A DNA stretch of 64,000 nt from Pisolithus tinctorius. Lineage: Eukaryota > Basidiomycota > Agaricomycetes > Boletales > Pisolithaceae. The notes below the pieces were generated by a model. The model was not told the DNA's origin. It saw only the letters and a program-made list of their open reading frames with translations, and ran no database searches. The stretch spans positions 682,001-746,000 of the forward strand of contig JANFAH010000007.1 of assembly GCA_024663395.1 (NCBI GenBank), read 5' to 3'. Both the position numbers and the translations under genes were made by a program. Shown in pieces: positions 62,867-64,000 of the stretch; position 1 is the stretch's first letter, and every line of letters begins with the position of its first letter.

Positions 62867-63014
62867 CTACTGACACAAGTTGATTTGAATAAACTATATG
62901 TCATATGACTGCTGCCGAGCACAGGATTCCCTAAACCCCTGTACACATGCAGATATCATAGTCTTAGCACATGAAGATGAGTGTCCAGACCAGGATGGAC
63001 TTGCTCCCCATCCA

Positions 63015-63304
63015 TGTTCAGATATCCACTTTGCTGAGGCCCTTGTGCCCAGTGTAAGAGACTATTATTGAGGGAAATACTACAGGAGACATACCTTGTG
63101 CCCAGTGTAAGAGACTGAAGAAAATAACACTGGGCACAGAGCAGTAAGTGCGCAAAAATGATAAACAGATGTAAATAATAAATAAAAGCAAACCCAGGAC
63201 ACTTAGAGCGAAGCTAAGTGTCCACTGCAAGTCTGTAGACTGAGAAGAGAACATAATACAAGATAAAATGCGAAAATGAGGTGCACAGGCACCACATATG
63301 AACA
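63015..63304 (-). repeat. CopB-3 3' LTR (290 bp)
   Basis: TGTTCAGATATCC...CATATGAACA on the plus strand, with the hairpin GGACACTTAG...CTAAGTGTCC intact. Confidence 0.92.
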
Positions 63305-63331
63305 CTCCCCCCTGAATGTGCACCTCTGCAC

Positions 63332-64000
63332 TTATGAGCTCCCCCCTGATGAGCCAAGTCCAAGGGCCTTGCAGAACTCCATGACTTTGGGCTTAGGTAG
63401 CGCTTTTGTGAGTAGGTCAGCTGCCTGGGAGGCAGTAGGAATGAAAATGGGCGAAATAAGCTTGTCCTGGACCGCATCCCTGAGCCAGTAGTAGCACAAG
63501 TCCAACTGCTTCATCCTCCCATGGTGTTCTGGATTTTTCGCCACAGAAATTGCGGATTGGTTGTCCATCAGCAGGGTGGATGGTCCAGGAAGTGAAAATC
63601 CGATTTCTTTGAGCAGATTTCGCATCCACTTGATTTCCTTGCCTGCTTGGACAGCTGCCATGTACTCTGCCTCAGTGGTGGACAAAGCGACCACTCCCTG
63701 CAGCTTGGAACACCAAGATACTGCCCCAGTGCCCATCTTTACCACATATCCACCAGTAGATCGCCCAGAGTCCTTGCAGCCACCATGATCTGCATCAGTG
63801 AAGGTGATAAAAGGCTCTGAAGTCGAAAGATCAGGGGAATAAGTGAGGGAATGGTCAAGGGTACCCTTGAGATAGCGCATGAGGTGTTTTACAGCTAGCC
63901 AGTGAGCCCAACCTGGATTAGAGTTGAATCTGGCAAGGACTCCAACAGTGTAGGCGATGTCTGGGCGAGTGGTAGTGGCTAGGTACATCAGAGCACCTAC
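63332..64000 (-). CDS. CopB-3 pol C-terminus: RNase H, partial
   Basis: Minus strand, open across the window edge, stop at 63332-63334. Conserved copia RNase H: MYLATTTRPDIAYTVGVLAR, FTDADHGGCKDSGRSTGG, STTEAEYMAAVQAGKEIKWM, HHGRMKQLDLCYYWLRD, end LGLGSSGGSS. It has Trp in KEIKWMRNLL where CopB-2 has Gly, so CopB-3 is the more conserved version here. Whether the whole element is intact cannot be seen. Confidence 0.9.
   Translation of the reverse strand, partial: VGALMYLATTTRPDIAYTVGVLARFNSNPGWAHWLAVKHLMRYLKGTLDHSLTYSPDLSTSEPFITFTDADHGGCKDSGRSTGGYVVKMGTGAVSWCSKLQGVVALSTTEAEYMAAVQAGKEIKWMRNLLKEIGFSLPGPSTLLMDNQSAISVAKNPEHHGRMKQLDLCYYWLRDAVQDKLISPIFIPTASQAADLLTKALPKPKVMEFCKALGLGSSGGSS

Larger units (their letters stand above)
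63015..64000 (-). mobile_element. Ty1/copia CopB-3, continues past the right edge
   Basis: Minus-strand copy: 3' LTR 63015-63304 and pol end up to the window border, almost identical to CopB-2. Two such similar copies 11 kb apart point to recent activity or gene conversion. Confidence 0.93.

Overview
This is a fungal nuclear window, most likely from a basidiomycete (Agaricomycetes-like). Two ordinary host genes at the left end, RPL10 (1-812) and an eight-exon glucosamine-6-phosphate deaminase gene NAG1 (1147-2515), have many short introns (48-108 bp) with standard fungal splice sites. Everything from about 2.9 kb to the right edge is a graveyard of nested transposable elements. I see no further host gene.

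I label the elements by family. Ty3/gypsy: GyA (six copies or fragments), GyB (two), GyC (one), GyD (two). Ty1/copia: CopA (one), CopB (three copies or fragments plus three solo LTRs). There is also a DIRS-like element, a Tc1-type foldback element and a TA-flanked MITE. Target-site duplications (TSDs) resolve the nesting. GyB-1 (16177-23058, TSD CTTTC) sits in GyA-3, and its own 5' LTR holds a solo GyA LTR (TSD TCCAC). GyA-4 (27764-35345, TSD TCCTT) splits the gag of GyB-2. CopB-2 (51828-57182, TSD CCCCC) splits the gag of the DIRS-like element and itself contains a solo CopB LTR (TSD CAAAG). Further solo LTRs lie at 24016, 59248 and 62356.

Several mechanistic signals can be read directly. 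(1) In three gypsy families a 10-11 nt tract about 32-37 nt after the LTR TATA box is the exact reverse complement of the tract just inside the 5' LTR, the layout of Tf1-type self-primed reverse transcription. (2) GyA and GyD carry a slippery heptamer on the gag stop followed by a 9-11 bp stem, with a compensatory base-pair change between GyA copies: a -1 frameshift signal. (3) GyA and GyD both carry, between pol and the 3' LTR, an antisense gene encoding a charged coiled coil; in GyA it also has a cysteine cluster and a small intron conserved in three copies. (4) Both copia families have a primer-binding site resembling the complement of the initiator tRNA-Met anticodon arm.

Almost all coding copies are dead. 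Their in-frame stops are nearly always TGA, often where a homologue has Arg or where CGA is the simplest ancestor. This points to CpG-to-TpG decay of methylated repeats. CopB-2 is the youngest looking: I find two differences between its 289-bp LTRs, and one nonsense codon plus one solo-LTR insertion in its gag-pol. GyA and GyB encode C-terminal chromodomain-like segments, which fits clustering in heterochromatin.
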